A stretch of DNA of 64,000 nt, taken from assembly GCA_030429235.1 (NCBI GenBank), contig JAUIDB010000002.1, forward strand, positions 62,001 to 126,000. The letters run 5' to 3'. Below, one piece after another: positions 15,890-24,096 of this stretch (position 1 is its first letter; every line of letters begins with the position of its first letter). The translations under genes were made by a program, and so were the position numbers. The notes beneath the pieces are model-generated. The model saw only the letters and a list, made by a program, of their open reading frames with translations, was not told the origin of the DNA and did no database searches. The DNA is from Thermoanaerobaculia bacterium (GTDB taxonomy: Bacteria > Acidobacteriota > Thermoanaerobaculia > Multivoradales > JAIOJS01).

Positions 15890-16969
15890 ATGAGGAGTAT
15901 CGATCAGCGAATCCAGCGCTTCGAACCGTTGGCCGCGCGAACCACGCTACGGCTAGGTGGAACCGCCGAGTACTTTCTGTCGGTCGCTGACCGGAGCGAC
16001 CTCGTACCGGCCCTCTCCTGGGCCGCCGAGCGGGGTTTGGAGGCAACGGTCCTGGGGGGCGGCAGCAACGTCGTGGTCGCCGACGAGGGGGTTCCGGGGT
16101 TGGTGCTGCATCTCGACCTTCGCGGGATCGAAGCTACCGAGACCGACGATGGCGTCTTGCTGCGGGCCGCGGCGGGGGAGTCCTGGGACGGGTTGGTGCG
16201 ACGGGCGGTGGACCGAGGATGGGCCGGCGTGGAGTGCCTCAGCGGGATTCCGGGTTCCGTCGGTGCCACTCCGATTCAGAACGTCGGGGCCTATGGGCAG
16301 GAGGTATCGCAAGTCATCACCTGGGTCGAAGCACTCGATCGGCAGTCGGGTGTGGTGCATCGATTGGAGGCCGAGGCCTGCGGTTTCGGTTACCGAACCA
16401 GCCGATTCAAGACGTCCGAGGTGGATCGCTGGGTCGTCCTGGAGGTCGAATTCCGGCTGCGACCCGGCGGGCCGCCGCAGCTGGTCTATCCCGAGCTTCG
16501 CGAGCGGTTCGAAACCAGCGAGGGCGGCGGAGAGCCGTCGCTGCTGGCAGTCCGAGAGGCGGTACTGGCCCTCCGTCGCGGCAAGGGAATGGTGTTGGAT
16601 GCGGGCGATCCCGACACGCGAAGCGCGGGCTCGTTTTTCGTCAACCCGGTGCTCGATTCCGCCCAGCACGAGGATCTGCTGGCTCGCTGCCGAGTCGCTG
16701 GCCTACCGGCTCCTCCGGTGTTCGGGGTCGAGGGAGGCAGCAAGGTCCCCGCGGCCTGGCTGGTCGAACGGGCAGGATTCGGAAAGGGCTTTCGACGGGG
16801 TGCGGTCGGGGTCTCGAGCAAACACTGCCTGGCGCTGGTCCACCACGGCGGAGGGACCACTCGCGATCTCCTGGCTCTGATGTCGGAGATCCGCCAGTCG
16901 GTCGGCCAACAGTTCGGAGTGACGCTGCAGCCCGAACCTCGCTTCCTCGGCGCGGTGGAGGTTCCGTGA
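15890..16969 (+). CDS. murB: MurB, UDP-N-acetylenolpyruvoylglucosamine reductase
   Basis: MurB reduces the enolpyruvyl group to give UDP-N-acetylmuramate in peptidoglycan synthesis. FAD-binding motifs are present (LGGGSNVVVADEG; IPGSVGATPIQNVGAYGQE), the YRTSRFK loop near residue 167 marks the type I enzyme, and the catalytic Ser lies in SAGSFFVNPV near 245. The length of 359 residues is normal for type I. The gene stands outside any mur cluster here and overlaps the cardiolipin synthase start by 4 bases (GTGA). Confidence 0.96.
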   Translation: MRSIDQRIQRFEPLAARTTLRLGGTAEYFLSVADRSDLVPALSWAAERGLEATVLGGGSNVVVADEGVPGLVLHLDLRGIEATETDDGVLLRAAAGESWDGLVRRAVDRGWAGVECLSGIPGSVGATPIQNVGAYGQEVSQVITWVEALDRQSGVVHRLEAEACGFGYRTSRFKTSEVDRWVVLEVEFRLRPGGPPQLVYPELRERFETSEGGGEPSLLAVREAVLALRRGKGMVLDAGDPDTRSAGSFFVNPVLDSAQHEDLLARCRVAGLPAPPVFGVEGGSKVPAAWLVERAGFGKGFRRGAVGVSSKHCLALVHHGGGTTRDLLALMSEIRQSVGQQFGVTLQPEPRFLGAVEVP

Positions 16970-18402
16970 CGGCGCTGCAGTGGATCGTCGGGTTCGGTTG
17001 GTTCGGTCTCACGCTGTCCGCTCTGGGGCACGCTCTCCTGACCAAGCGCGATGTACGGGCGTCAATCGGTTGGGTAGGTCTCATTCTGGTGTTTCCCCTG
17101 GTCGGGCCGATTCTCTACTACCTCTTCGGCATCAACTTGATTCGGCGGCGGGCTCGTGGCCGCTCCAACCATCAGCTGGGTTCTCCCGCCTCGGCCCGTC
17201 GAGCTCTGCGTTCACCGGCCCAGCGGTCCGGGGCGTTTGCCACCATTCCGTCGAGTCGGCTCGCGCCTCTCGCTTTCCTGGTCGGCCAGGTGGCGCGCCG
17301 GCCACTGGTCAAGGGCAACAGTATCGAGATCCTGGTCAACGGTGAGCAGGCCTATCCGGCGATGCTCGAGGCCTTGGCTACGGCTCGACGGTCGATCACG
17401 CTGTCCTCCTATATCTTTGACTGGGATGCGGCGGGGGAGCGCTTCGTGGCCGAGCTGGAGGCCGCGTGCGCTCGCGGGCTCGAGGTCCGCGTGCTGATCG
17501 ACTCGGTCGGAGGGCGCTACTCGTCGCGACCGGTGGTGAGAATCCTGCGACGGAAGGGGGTGCGGGCGGCCTCCTTCCTCCCCGGCCTCCTCCCCTTGCG
17601 TTGGCCCTACTTCAACCTGCGAACCCACCGCAAGATCCTGGTGGTGGATGGTGAGACGGCGTTCGTAGGCGGCATGAACATCCGCCAGGGACATCTGGTA
17701 GAGAGCGCTTCCTACCCGGTGCAGGACGTTCACTTCCGCGTCTCGGGACCGGTGGTGAGCGACACTCAGGGCGTCTTCGCCGGGGATTGGGCGTTTACGA
17801 CCCGCGAACGCCTGGAAGGAGATCTCTGGTTTCCCGACCTGAGTCCCACCGGAAAGGCCAAAGCCCGTGTGCTGCCCGACGGACCGGACGAGGATCTCGA
17901 TCAGATCCGCTGGACCCTGCTCGGAGCCCTGGCCAACGCTCGCGATTCGGTCCGCATCCAGACGCCGTACTTCCTCCCGGATAACGACTTGATCGTGGCG
18001 CTGCAACTCGCCGCCCTGCGGGGAGTGGAGGTCGAGGTCCTGCTCCCGGCGCAGAACAACCTCAAGTTCGTCGCCTGGGCGAGCATCGCTCAGTGGGGGC
18101 AGTTGCTCGAGCACGGTTGTCGGATCTACCTCGGCGAGCCGCCCTTCGATCATTCCAAGTTGATGACGGTCGATGGCCTGTGGGCGCTGGTCGGGTCTGC
18201 CAACTGGGATCCTCGGTCCCTGCGCCTCAACTTCGAGATCGACCTCGAAATCTACGACACCGAGGTGGCCCGCGAGATCGAGGCCCTGTTCGAACGTCGA
18301 AGAGCTCGGGCCCGCCGCGTCGACGCCCGGGAGCTCGCCTCCCGGCCCTTGTGGCGCCAACTCCGTGACGGAGCCGCTCGACTGGCCTTGCCCTATCTCT
18401 GA
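16966..18402 (+). CDS. cls: Cardiolipin synthase (phospholipase D family)
   Basis: The enzyme condenses two phosphatidylglycerols into cardiolipin at the inner membrane. The N-terminus has two membrane helices (PLDc_N, residues about 6-25 and 33-58, the second ending GPILYYLFGI). Two HKD motifs follow: HRKILVVDG near residue 219 with GGMNI, and HSKLMTVDG near 394 with GSANWDPRSLRLNFE. The length of 478 residues is typical. The GTG at 16966 overlaps the murB stop. A longer frame open from 16219 lies inside murB and is not coding. Confidence 0.94.
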   Translation: MTALQWIVGFGWFGLTLSALGHALLTKRDVRASIGWVGLILVFPLVGPILYYLFGINLIRRRARGRSNHQLGSPASARRALRSPAQRSGAFATIPSSRLAPLAFLVGQVARRPLVKGNSIEILVNGEQAYPAMLEALATARRSITLSSYIFDWDAAGERFVAELEAACARGLEVRVLIDSVGGRYSSRPVVRILRRKGVRAASFLPGLLPLRWPYFNLRTHRKILVVDGETAFVGGMNIRQGHLVESASYPVQDVHFRVSGPVVSDTQGVFAGDWAFTTRERLEGDLWFPDLSPTGKAKARVLPDGPDEDLDQIRWTLLGALANARDSVRIQTPYFLPDNDLIVALQLAALRGVEVEVLLPAQNNLKFVAWASIAQWGQLLEHGCRIYLGEPPFDHSKLMTVDGLWALVGSANWDPRSLRLNFEIDLEIYDTEVAREIEALFERRRARARRVDARELASRPLWRQLRDGAARLALPYL

Positions 18403-18403
18403 G

Positions 18404-18436
18404 CCCGCGGGATCAGAGTGCGTTGGGGCACGCGGG
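18404..18436. terminator. Possible hairpin between converging cls and uppS
   Basis: CCCGCG at 18404-18409 can pair with CGCGGG at 18431-18436, with a nested GTGC/GCAC pairing. It lies in the 36-base gap between two converging stop codons. There is no T-run, so activity is uncertain. Confidence 0.35.
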
Positions 18437-18438
18437 GA

Positions 18439-19314
18439 CTATCGACCGAAGCGCCGCTGCCGCAGGTGGTGCGAGCGGAGGGCGCGCAGGAAGTCGATGC
18501 GCCGGAACGCCGGCCAGTGCGTGTCGCAGAAGTAGAACTCCGAGTAGGCACTCTGCCAGAGCAGGAATCCCGACAGCCGGACTTCACCGCTGGTACGCAG
18601 AATGAGATCGGGCTCGGGCAGGCCCTGGGTGTACAGGTTGGCGTCGATGGCGCTCTCGTCGACGCTCGCGGCCACTTCGTCCAGCGTCCTGCCGGCGGCG
18701 GCCTCGTTGTGCAGATGGCGCTTGAGGGCGTCGGTGATCTCCTGGCGCCCACCGTAGGCCATCGCGATGTTGAGGAAGTACTTGTCGTAGCGCTCCGTGG
18801 CGCTCTCCGCCGCCCGGATCGCCTCCTGTAGGCTCTCGGGGAGCAGGTCTAGCTTGCCGATATAGCGGACGCGAACCTCTTTGGCGTGGACGTCCTCGTG
18901 GTCGATCAACTCCCGGGTTTTCTCTTCGAACAGCTCGAGCAAGGCCTCGACCTCTGACGTGTCTCGATTGAAGTTGTCGATCGAGAAACTCCACACCGTG
19001 GCCATGGGAATGCCAGCTTCGTAGCACCAGTTGAGAACCTGCCAGAGCTTCTCGGCCCCCTTGCGGTGGCCGACGCTGACGTGTTCCGAACCCAGTCCAC
19101 GAGCAAACCGGCGATTGCCGTCCATGATCATGCCGATGTGCTGCGGCAGCTGGTACTCGGCGAGGTGGCTCTCGAGGCGCCGCTCGTAGAGCCGATAGAA
19201 GGGCCACTTGACCAGGTTCTTGAACGATTCCCAGGCGTGCCACCGGGCGAGTCGCCGCCGCGCTCCCGAACTCGGGGAGGAGAGGGGCAGGGAGGTGGAG
19301 TTGGGCAGGGTCAT
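18439..19314 (-). CDS. uppS: Cis-prenyltransferase (isoprenyl transferase, UppS family)
   Basis: Family members elongate allylic diphosphates with isopentenyl diphosphate to make undecaprenyl (or shorter) lipid carriers. The catalytic Asp is in GMIMDGNRRFAR (about residue 65); GHRKGAEKL, SFSIDNFNRDTSEVEALL and the C-terminal LILRTSGEVRLSGFLLWQSAYSE... motif (here split for brevity) are present. The N-terminus is about 50 residues longer than E. coli UppS and amphipathic, which recalls the membrane-binding extensions of some actinobacterial cis-prenyl synthases, so product length is uncertain. No second uppS and no cdsA/frr neighbour are visible here. Confidence 0.92.
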   Translation of the reverse strand: MTLPNSTSLPLSSPSSGARRRLARWHAWESFKNLVKWPFYRLYERRLESHLAEYQLPQHIGMIMDGNRRFARGLGSEHVSVGHRKGAEKLWQVLNWCYEAGIPMATVWSFSIDNFNRDTSEVEALLELFEEKTRELIDHEDVHAKEVRVRYIGKLDLLPESLQEAIRAAESATERYDKYFLNIAMAYGGRQEITDALKRHLHNEAAAGRTLDEVAASVDESAIDANLYTQGLPEPDLILRTSGEVRLSGFLLWQSAYSEFYFCDTHWPAFRRIDFLRALRSHHLRQRRFGR

Positions 19315-19401
19315 CGGTCGGGCGCCTTCTCGGTCGACTCTAGCGGATAATCGTGGCGGTGCGATGGCAGACGTGCTTGGGCAGGGCTGGAACGGAAAAC
19401 A

Positions 19402-19420
19402 GCCCGGGGTGCTCCCGGGC
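19402..19420 (-). terminator. Intrinsic terminator of the tagged metalloprotease
   Basis: GCCCGGG (19402-19408) and CCCGGGC (19414-19420) form a perfect 7-bp stem with a 5-base loop. On the minus strand the stem is followed by TGTTTTCCGTT. It lies about 30 bases after the metalloprotease stop. Confidence 0.7.
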
Positions 19421-19452
19421 CGTTTCCCTGACAGCCTGCGTTCGGGTAGGGC

Positions 19453-20544
19453 TTACCAGGCGGTAGTGTCGCCCGATTCGAAGCCGTCGGAGAAGATTTC
19501 CGACGCGTTGACGACCTGGAACAGATCGGGCCGGTAGAAGGTCAGGGTGCAGCGCATCCGGTTGACCTGCTCCAGCGTGAACTCCTCCATGCAGAGGTCG
19601 TCGGTGTAGTTCATGTAGTTGCGGATGGGATTGGTCTGACCACTACACGAGGTGGCCCCGATCGGGCAGCCGAAGGTCTGACCGGACTGCTGCGGTGTAT
19701 CGCAGATCAGGTCACCGCTGCTGTAGCAGCCGGGGGGACCAGGGGTCCCTCCGCAGCTGCCGGAGAAAGTGTGTTCCAGCCCCAGGTAGTGGCCCACCTC
19801 GTGGGCGACGGTACGTCCGAAGTTGTAGGGCGGTCCGTAGGGAGAGTCGCGGCCGATCGTGTCCCAGAGGACGACGACCCGGTCGGCGAGCGAGCCGGGG
19901 AAGGTCGGGGGATACCCCGAGTCGGCAGGGAGCTGGGGCACGTAGCCCAGGAAACCGCCCGCCGAGTTGCTGTAGATGTTCAGGTAGCGCGTCGGATCCC
20001 AGGCGATGGTGTTCCAGTAGGATCCACCGTCGTTGAACCAGGTGTTGTTGGTGTAGCGCACGATGCCAGTGGTCGGATCGCCCAGAGGATCCTCGGAGGC
20101 CAGCACGAAGGTGATCATCGAATCGTTGCCGTTGGCTCCATTGGTCCCCGGCAGGGCGAGGAAGTCCTCGTTGAAGATCTCCATCTGCTCGTGGACTCGG
20201 AAGTCGGGTACGATCCCCTGGACTCCGTCGGTGTGCTGGATGATGTGGAAGACGACCTGGATCTCCCAGGTCTCATCCGGATCCCAACCTGTTGGATCCG
20301 TGTTGTTCGCCGAGCAGTCGGCGGGCAGCCCCTCGGGCTGTGGCCAGATCATCCCGAGCTGGTGCCGCAGGTCGCGGTCGAGCGTGCCGCAGCGCAGGCC
20401 TGAGGCCTGGACGTGCTGAACGGCCGCGGAAGCGCCGGCATCAAACGCATCGGCGCCCGAGTAGAAGGGGAAGTTGGACTCGGCTCCCGCCGGGACGGCC
20501 AGGGCCGACACGAGGAGCAGGCTCGAGAGCAAGCGGGTTTTCAT
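19453..20544 (-). CDS. Secreted M43 (pappalysin-like) zinc metalloprotease with GFESGDTTAW tag
   Basis: A 363-residue exported protease. Signal peptide: KTRLLSSLLLVSALAVPAGA at residues 2-21. The metzincin zinc site HEVGHYLGLEH lies near residue 247, followed by paired Cys residues (GSCGGTPGPPGC, LICDTP, CSGQTN, DLCMEEF) and the Met-turn NYMNYTDD, all usual for the M43 family. It ends EIFSDGFESGDTTAW. AGGAG lies nine bases before the ATG at 20544; frames reaching 20625 are not needed. A TATCGT -10 candidate lies at 20583-20588. It probably acts outside the cell or on the outer surface. Confidence 0.92.
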   Translation of the reverse strand: MKTRLLSSLLLVSALAVPAGAESNFPFYSGADAFDAGASAAVQHVQASGLRCGTLDRDLRHQLGMIWPQPEGLPADCSANNTDPTGWDPDETWEIQVVFHIIQHTDGVQGIVPDFRVHEQMEIFNEDFLALPGTNGANGNDSMITFVLASEDPLGDPTTGIVRYTNNTWFNDGGSYWNTIAWDPTRYLNIYSNSAGGFLGYVPQLPADSGYPPTFPGSLADRVVVLWDTIGRDSPYGPPYNFGRTVAHEVGHYLGLEHTFSGSCGGTPGPPGCYSSGDLICDTPQQSGQTFGCPIGATSCSGQTNPIRNYMNYTDDLCMEEFTLEQVNRMRCTLTFYRPDLFQVVNASEIFSDGFESGDTTAW

Positions 20545-20621
20545 GGACTTGAACTCCTGTGAACTTGGGGATGAGAGGCGTAACGATACCATGGGATCGT
20601 CGCCGACTCCTATGGAACAGG

Positions 20622-21053
20622 TCATAAATCGGCGGTCGGCTGGTGCGGTCGGACGTTGACGGTCGTGAAGCGCTGCAGTCGAACCTTGCCCGGGGCCCAG
20701 CCTCGCGGTTTGGAAACCTGAGAGCAGGTGGTCAGATGCACGGCGACGCGTCCGGCGTTGCGCGCCTTGGAGTGGTAGGCCGCCAGACCGGCGGCGAAGT
20801 CCCGAGTGTCGCGCGGTAGCCGCGTCAGGCCGTCGGGGTTCAGCACGACGACGTGCGAGCCAGAATCCCCGGCCAGATGGAGCCAGAAATCGCGCGGCGA
20901 GGCGAGTTGCAGGGTGAGGAGGTCGTTGTCGCGGGCAGTTCGTCCCACCAGGACCACGAGGCCGTCCGGGCTCGAGAACCGCCGCGCGATCGACCGGCCC
21001 CGCCAGAGGCCCTGTTCGGGGTCCGACGGTGGCGGAGGGCCGCTGCGCGCCAT
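20622..21053 (-). CDS. Free-standing NFACT-R (DUF814) RNA-binding domain protein
   Basis: The 143 residues match the NFACT-R domain of the RqcH/Tae2/NEMF family: GRTARDNDLLT, DFWLHLAGDSGSHVVV and AYHSKARNAGRVAVHLTTC, then KPRGWAPGKVRL. In full-length proteins this domain helps bind stalled 50S-tRNA complexes in ribosome rescue. Here there is no NFACT-N, coiled coil or C-terminal part, so this is a domain-only protein of unknown role. It starts one base after the TGA of the upstream repeat protein gene, implying coupling to the kinase operon. Confidence 0.85.
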   Translation of the reverse strand: MARSGPPPPSDPEQGLWRGRSIARRFSSPDGLVVLVGRTARDNDLLTLQLASPRDFWLHLAGDSGSHVVVLNPDGLTRLPRDTRDFAAGLAAYHSKARNAGRVAVHLTTCSQVSKPRGWAPGKVRLQRFTTVNVRPHQPTADL

Positions 21054-21054
21054 C

Positions 21055-22278
21055 TCAGCCGTCGGTGGCGACCGCGGTCCCCTCCTCGATTACCCGCGAC
21101 CACTCGGTCAGGAAATCGGGAGGGAACTTGTCACCGGGGGGAGCGATGGCTTCATCGAGTCGGCCACACTGATCGATCTGCTCGGTGACGGCCGTGGAGT
21201 CCGCCAGCGAGCCGAGCCGCGACAGGGCGAACAGGTTGGCGGCTCGGAACAGGCAAACCTGGGACTCCACCCTATTTTGCGATGGATTGATCGTCTCCAG
21301 CATCTCGAGACTGCCTCCGTAGTCCCCACGGAAGTAGGCCTCGGCAGCTTCCATCAGGGCGTCGGGGGGAGCCTGGACGGCGGCTCGGAGCCGGCGCAGC
21401 TCCCGTCGTACCTCGGACAACCAGTGGTCGAGTTCGGGGATGGGAGTCGAACTATCGGCCGCTGAGGCGCCCGCGATGGCTGCATCGGCGGCCTCCAGGG
21501 TGGGGATCAGCGCCTCGGGCACCGGGGCGAGCAGGTTGCGGACGAACGCCAGGTCTCGTTGCGTGGCGGCGACCGCATCCCGGATCTCGCGAAGACGGGA
21601 ATCGACCACTGGCTGCAGATCTCGGCGCCGGGTGTTGGCTTCACTCTCGATCTCGCGCAGCCGGTCGCGAGCTTCGGCGGCGATGCGCGACGCTTCCTGA
21701 ATCCGAGCGGCGTCGAGTCCCTCGTCGCCTTCGCTGAGGAACTGCCGCGCGTTGGCGATCTGGGCCGTCCAGTGGGTCTGTCGGCTGGCGAAGGAGTTCC
21801 CGCCCTGAGCCCATTCGGACCGCAAGACCGGTGTCTGTTCGATGCGGCGTACCGCGGCGGCGGCGACCTCCGCTTCGTCCACCAGGACCTGGGCCGCTTG
21901 GCGGACCGTGTCGATGCGACCGATCAGATCGACACACTCTTGCCGACGGCTCACCAGGGTCTCGAGGTCGCGAGCCCGCACCTTGCCTTGGCGTTCGGCT
22001 TCGTCCAGTTGGGGGATGGCGGCCCGACAGCGGCCGAGCTCGACCTGGGCGAGACCGAGGTAGTAGTACGGCGTGTAGCGACGCACGAGGGTACCGCCTC
22101 TGGCTTCGGGGTTCTGGTCGATGGCAGCCGTGAGGTGCTCGACGGCGAGTTGCCACTGGCCACTCTCGAAGGCGTCGACCCCAGCTTTGTAGCTATCGCG
22201 ATAGTCGGCGTTCAGGCCCGAGCCCAAAGCCAGGCCGAGCAGGAAGAGAAGCCAGAACCGTGGTGTGAGTGCACGCAT
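21055..22278 (-). CDS. Exported repeat/coiled-coil protein downstream of Ser/Thr kinase
   Basis: About 407 residues. A signal-peptide or anchor helix (FWLLFLLGLALGSGLNA) comes first, then TPR-like repeats (YKAGVDAFESGQWQLAVEHL; YYYLGLAQVELGRCRAAI), then a long Glu/Ala/Arg-rich helical, probably coiled-coil region, then another TPR-like unit (AEAYFRGDYGGSLEMLE). I do not recognise a named family. The ATG at 22278 shares a base with the kinase TGA (TGATG); another ATG at 22290 overlaps the kinase end. The coupling suggests a periplasmic partner or scaffold for the kinase. Confidence 0.75.
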   Translation of the reverse strand: MRALTPRFWLLFLLGLALGSGLNADYRDSYKAGVDAFESGQWQLAVEHLTAAIDQNPEARGGTLVRRYTPYYYLGLAQVELGRCRAAIPQLDEAERQGKVRARDLETLVSRRQECVDLIGRIDTVRQAAQVLVDEAEVAAAAVRRIEQTPVLRSEWAQGGNSFASRQTHWTAQIANARQFLSEGDEGLDAARIQEASRIAAEARDRLREIESEANTRRRDLQPVVDSRLREIRDAVAATQRDLAFVRNLLAPVPEALIPTLEAADAAIAGASAADSSTPIPELDHWLSEVRRELRRLRAAVQAPPDALMEAAEAYFRGDYGGSLEMLETINPSQNRVESQVCLFRAANLFALSRLGSLADSTAVTEQIDQCGRLDEAIAPPGDKFPPDFLTEWSRVIEEGTAVATDG

Positions 22279-23972
22279 CAGTCCCACCATCCCGTCTCTT
22301 TGAAGTAGCCGGTGACGTCGACGTCGACCAGCTGTGCCTGACAGGTTGCGGGCACTCCCGGTGCGGCGATCACTTGACAGACTGCGACCTCCGGTACCGC
22401 GGGATGCTGCAGGATGATGCTGTAGAAGCCGAGCGGTAGGTCGACACGCCGGGGGGTCGTCTGCCCCTTGGCATCAGTGGCCACCGATTCGCCCGATGCG
22501 TCGAGTACGTCGGCGATGGTGGCCCAGGGACTGGCCACGACCAGGACCGGTGCGGTCGTGGGTTCCGTGGCCAGTGGTTCGGGCTCCACCACCGGGGTGG
22601 CTACCGGCACTGGTTCGGGCACCGGGTTCTCGGAGTCACGGGCCAGCCACCAGACGAGAGCGAGGATCAACAGCAACCCAGCCACCGCCCCAACGCCCAG
22701 AAGAAGCCTCTTGTCCATGGAGGTTCCGCTGGCTGTTTCGGGAGGGACTGGGGGGCGGGCGGCGACCGGTTCGCCGGGCGGATCGCTCGCCGGCGGTGCT
22801 TCGGGAGCGCGGACCGCGGCCAGGGCCGTGCGCGAGGGGGATGGAGGGATCTGCAGGGGTGGTGGCGGTGACCAGGGCTGGGCCGGCTCGGGTCGTGGCG
22901 GCGTCGGCTCGGAAGCCGGTACGGGGTCTGGCTCCGGGGCCGGTTCGGGGCTCGCTGGATCGTCCGACTTCGAGACCTCCTCTGAGAGGGCGGGTTCACT
23001 CGCCTCGGCCGCGGGAGTGGGTGCTTCGGGAGCTGGCGGAGGAGGTGGCGATGGGGTGGGCTCGGCGGTCAGCACATCGTCAGCGGTGGTGATCTGGGCT
23101 GGTTTGGTGTCCGAGTCTGCGATCGGGGAGGTCGGGAGAGAGCTGGTGGTGGCGATCAGGGCAGGGTCGATGGCCCGATTGGCCAACTCCAGTTCGCGGA
23201 GCAACGACTCGAAGTCGTCGTACCGATCGTCGGGGTCGCGACGCAGACAGCGGTGGACGATGTCGGCGACCTCTTCGGGGCAGTCCGGGACCAGATCGTC
23301 GAGGCGCTGGGGGGCATCGCCCAGGATCGAACGCAGCATGCCGCGTACATCCTTGCCGCTGAAGGGGCTGGTGTACGCAATCAACTCGTAGGCAACGACG
23401 CCGAACGAGAAGATGTCGGTGCGCTTGTCGAGTTCCTTTCCTTCGATCTGCTCGGGAGAGAGGTAGCCGAGGGTCCCCACGGTCATGCCCTGTTGGGTGA
23501 GAGCCGACCCGCCGAGCGGCTTGGCGATCCCGAAGTCGAGGATCTTGACCTCACCGTTCTCCAGCACCCGGATGTTGCCGGGTTTGATGTCGCGATGGAT
23601 CACTCCTCGGCCATGTGCGTACCGCAGGCCGCGCGCCGCCTGCAGCAAGTACTCGAGCTTGCTGTGCAGGGGGATGCGATCGAGGCGCTGGATCTTGGGG
23701 AGAAGGTCTTCACCCGACAAGTACTCCTGCACCAGGAAAGCCTGGTCGTCCTCGACGCCGAAGTCGTGGATGCGGGTCACGTTCGGGTGGTCGAACCGAG
23801 CCGCGAGCTGCGCCTCTCGAAAGAAGCGCTGTCGACTCTCGTCATCCTCGAACGAACAGGTCTTCACGGCCACCGTGCGTTTGAGATAGGGGTCTCGTGC
23901 CTTGTAGACGACCCCGAACCCACCCTCGGCGATCCGTTCGACGACCTCGTACTTGCTGATCTTGTCGGTCAA
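22278..23972 (-). CDS. Membrane Ser/Thr protein kinase with PEGA-like periplasmic tail
   Basis: The cytoplasmic kinase domain occupies residues 1-265: Gly loop GGFGVVYKARD, Lys in VAVKTC, catalytic HRDIKPGN near 125, DFGIAK, and the activation segment TVGTLGYLSPEQ. A 150-residue Pro/Glu-rich linker leads to one membrane helix (LLLGVGAVAGLLLILALVWW) and a periplasmic tail resembling a PEGA domain (ATIADVLDASGESV, LPLGFYSIILQHP). The start is TTG, nine bases after a TACGAT -10, with no Shine-Dalgarno. Substrates are unknown; the two coupled downstream genes are the first candidates. Confidence 0.93.
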   Translation of the reverse strand: MTDKISKYEVVERIAEGGFGVVYKARDPYLKRTVAVKTCSFEDDESRQRFFREAQLAARFDHPNVTRIHDFGVEDDQAFLVQEYLSGEDLLPKIQRLDRIPLHSKLEYLLQAARGLRYAHGRGVIHRDIKPGNIRVLENGEVKILDFGIAKPLGGSALTQQGMTVGTLGYLSPEQIEGKELDKRTDIFSFGVVAYELIAYTSPFSGKDVRGMLRSILGDAPQRLDDLVPDCPEEVADIVHRCLRRDPDDRYDDFESLLRELELANRAIDPALIATTSSLPTSPIADSDTKPAQITTADDVLTAEPTPSPPPPPAPEAPTPAAEASEPALSEEVSKSDDPASPEPAPEPDPVPASEPTPPRPEPAQPWSPPPPLQIPPSPSRTALAAVRAPEAPPASDPPGEPVAARPPVPPETASGTSMDKRLLLGVGAVAGLLLILALVWWLARDSENPVPEPVPVATPVVEPEPLATEPTTAPVLVVASPWATIADVLDASGESVATDAKGQTTPRRVDLPLGFYSIILQHPAVPEVAVCQVIAAPGVPATCQAQLVDVDVTGYFKETGWWD

Positions 23973-23981
23973 AGCCGGATC

Positions 23982-23987
23982 ATCGTA
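23982..23987 (-). promoter_or_regulatory. -10 element (TACGAT) of the Ser/Thr kinase operon
   Basis: On the minus strand TACGAT ends nine bases before the TTG start of the kinase, giving a predicted leader of about three bases. Confidence 0.4.
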
Positions 23988-24096
23988 GCAGCATTGCGGG
24001 GTGGGAGAAAGCCGTGTCCGGGGAACCGAGATCGGGGCTCGAATGCCTCGCGGGTCGAGCTGTCAGGACTCGAAAGGCGACCTCCGGGGCGTGGTC

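Noticed and set aside
16219-16965. In-frame 5' extension of the cardiolipin synthase
   Set aside because: This part lies wholly inside murB; the GTG at 16966 gives a normal-length enzyme beginning with its first membrane helix.
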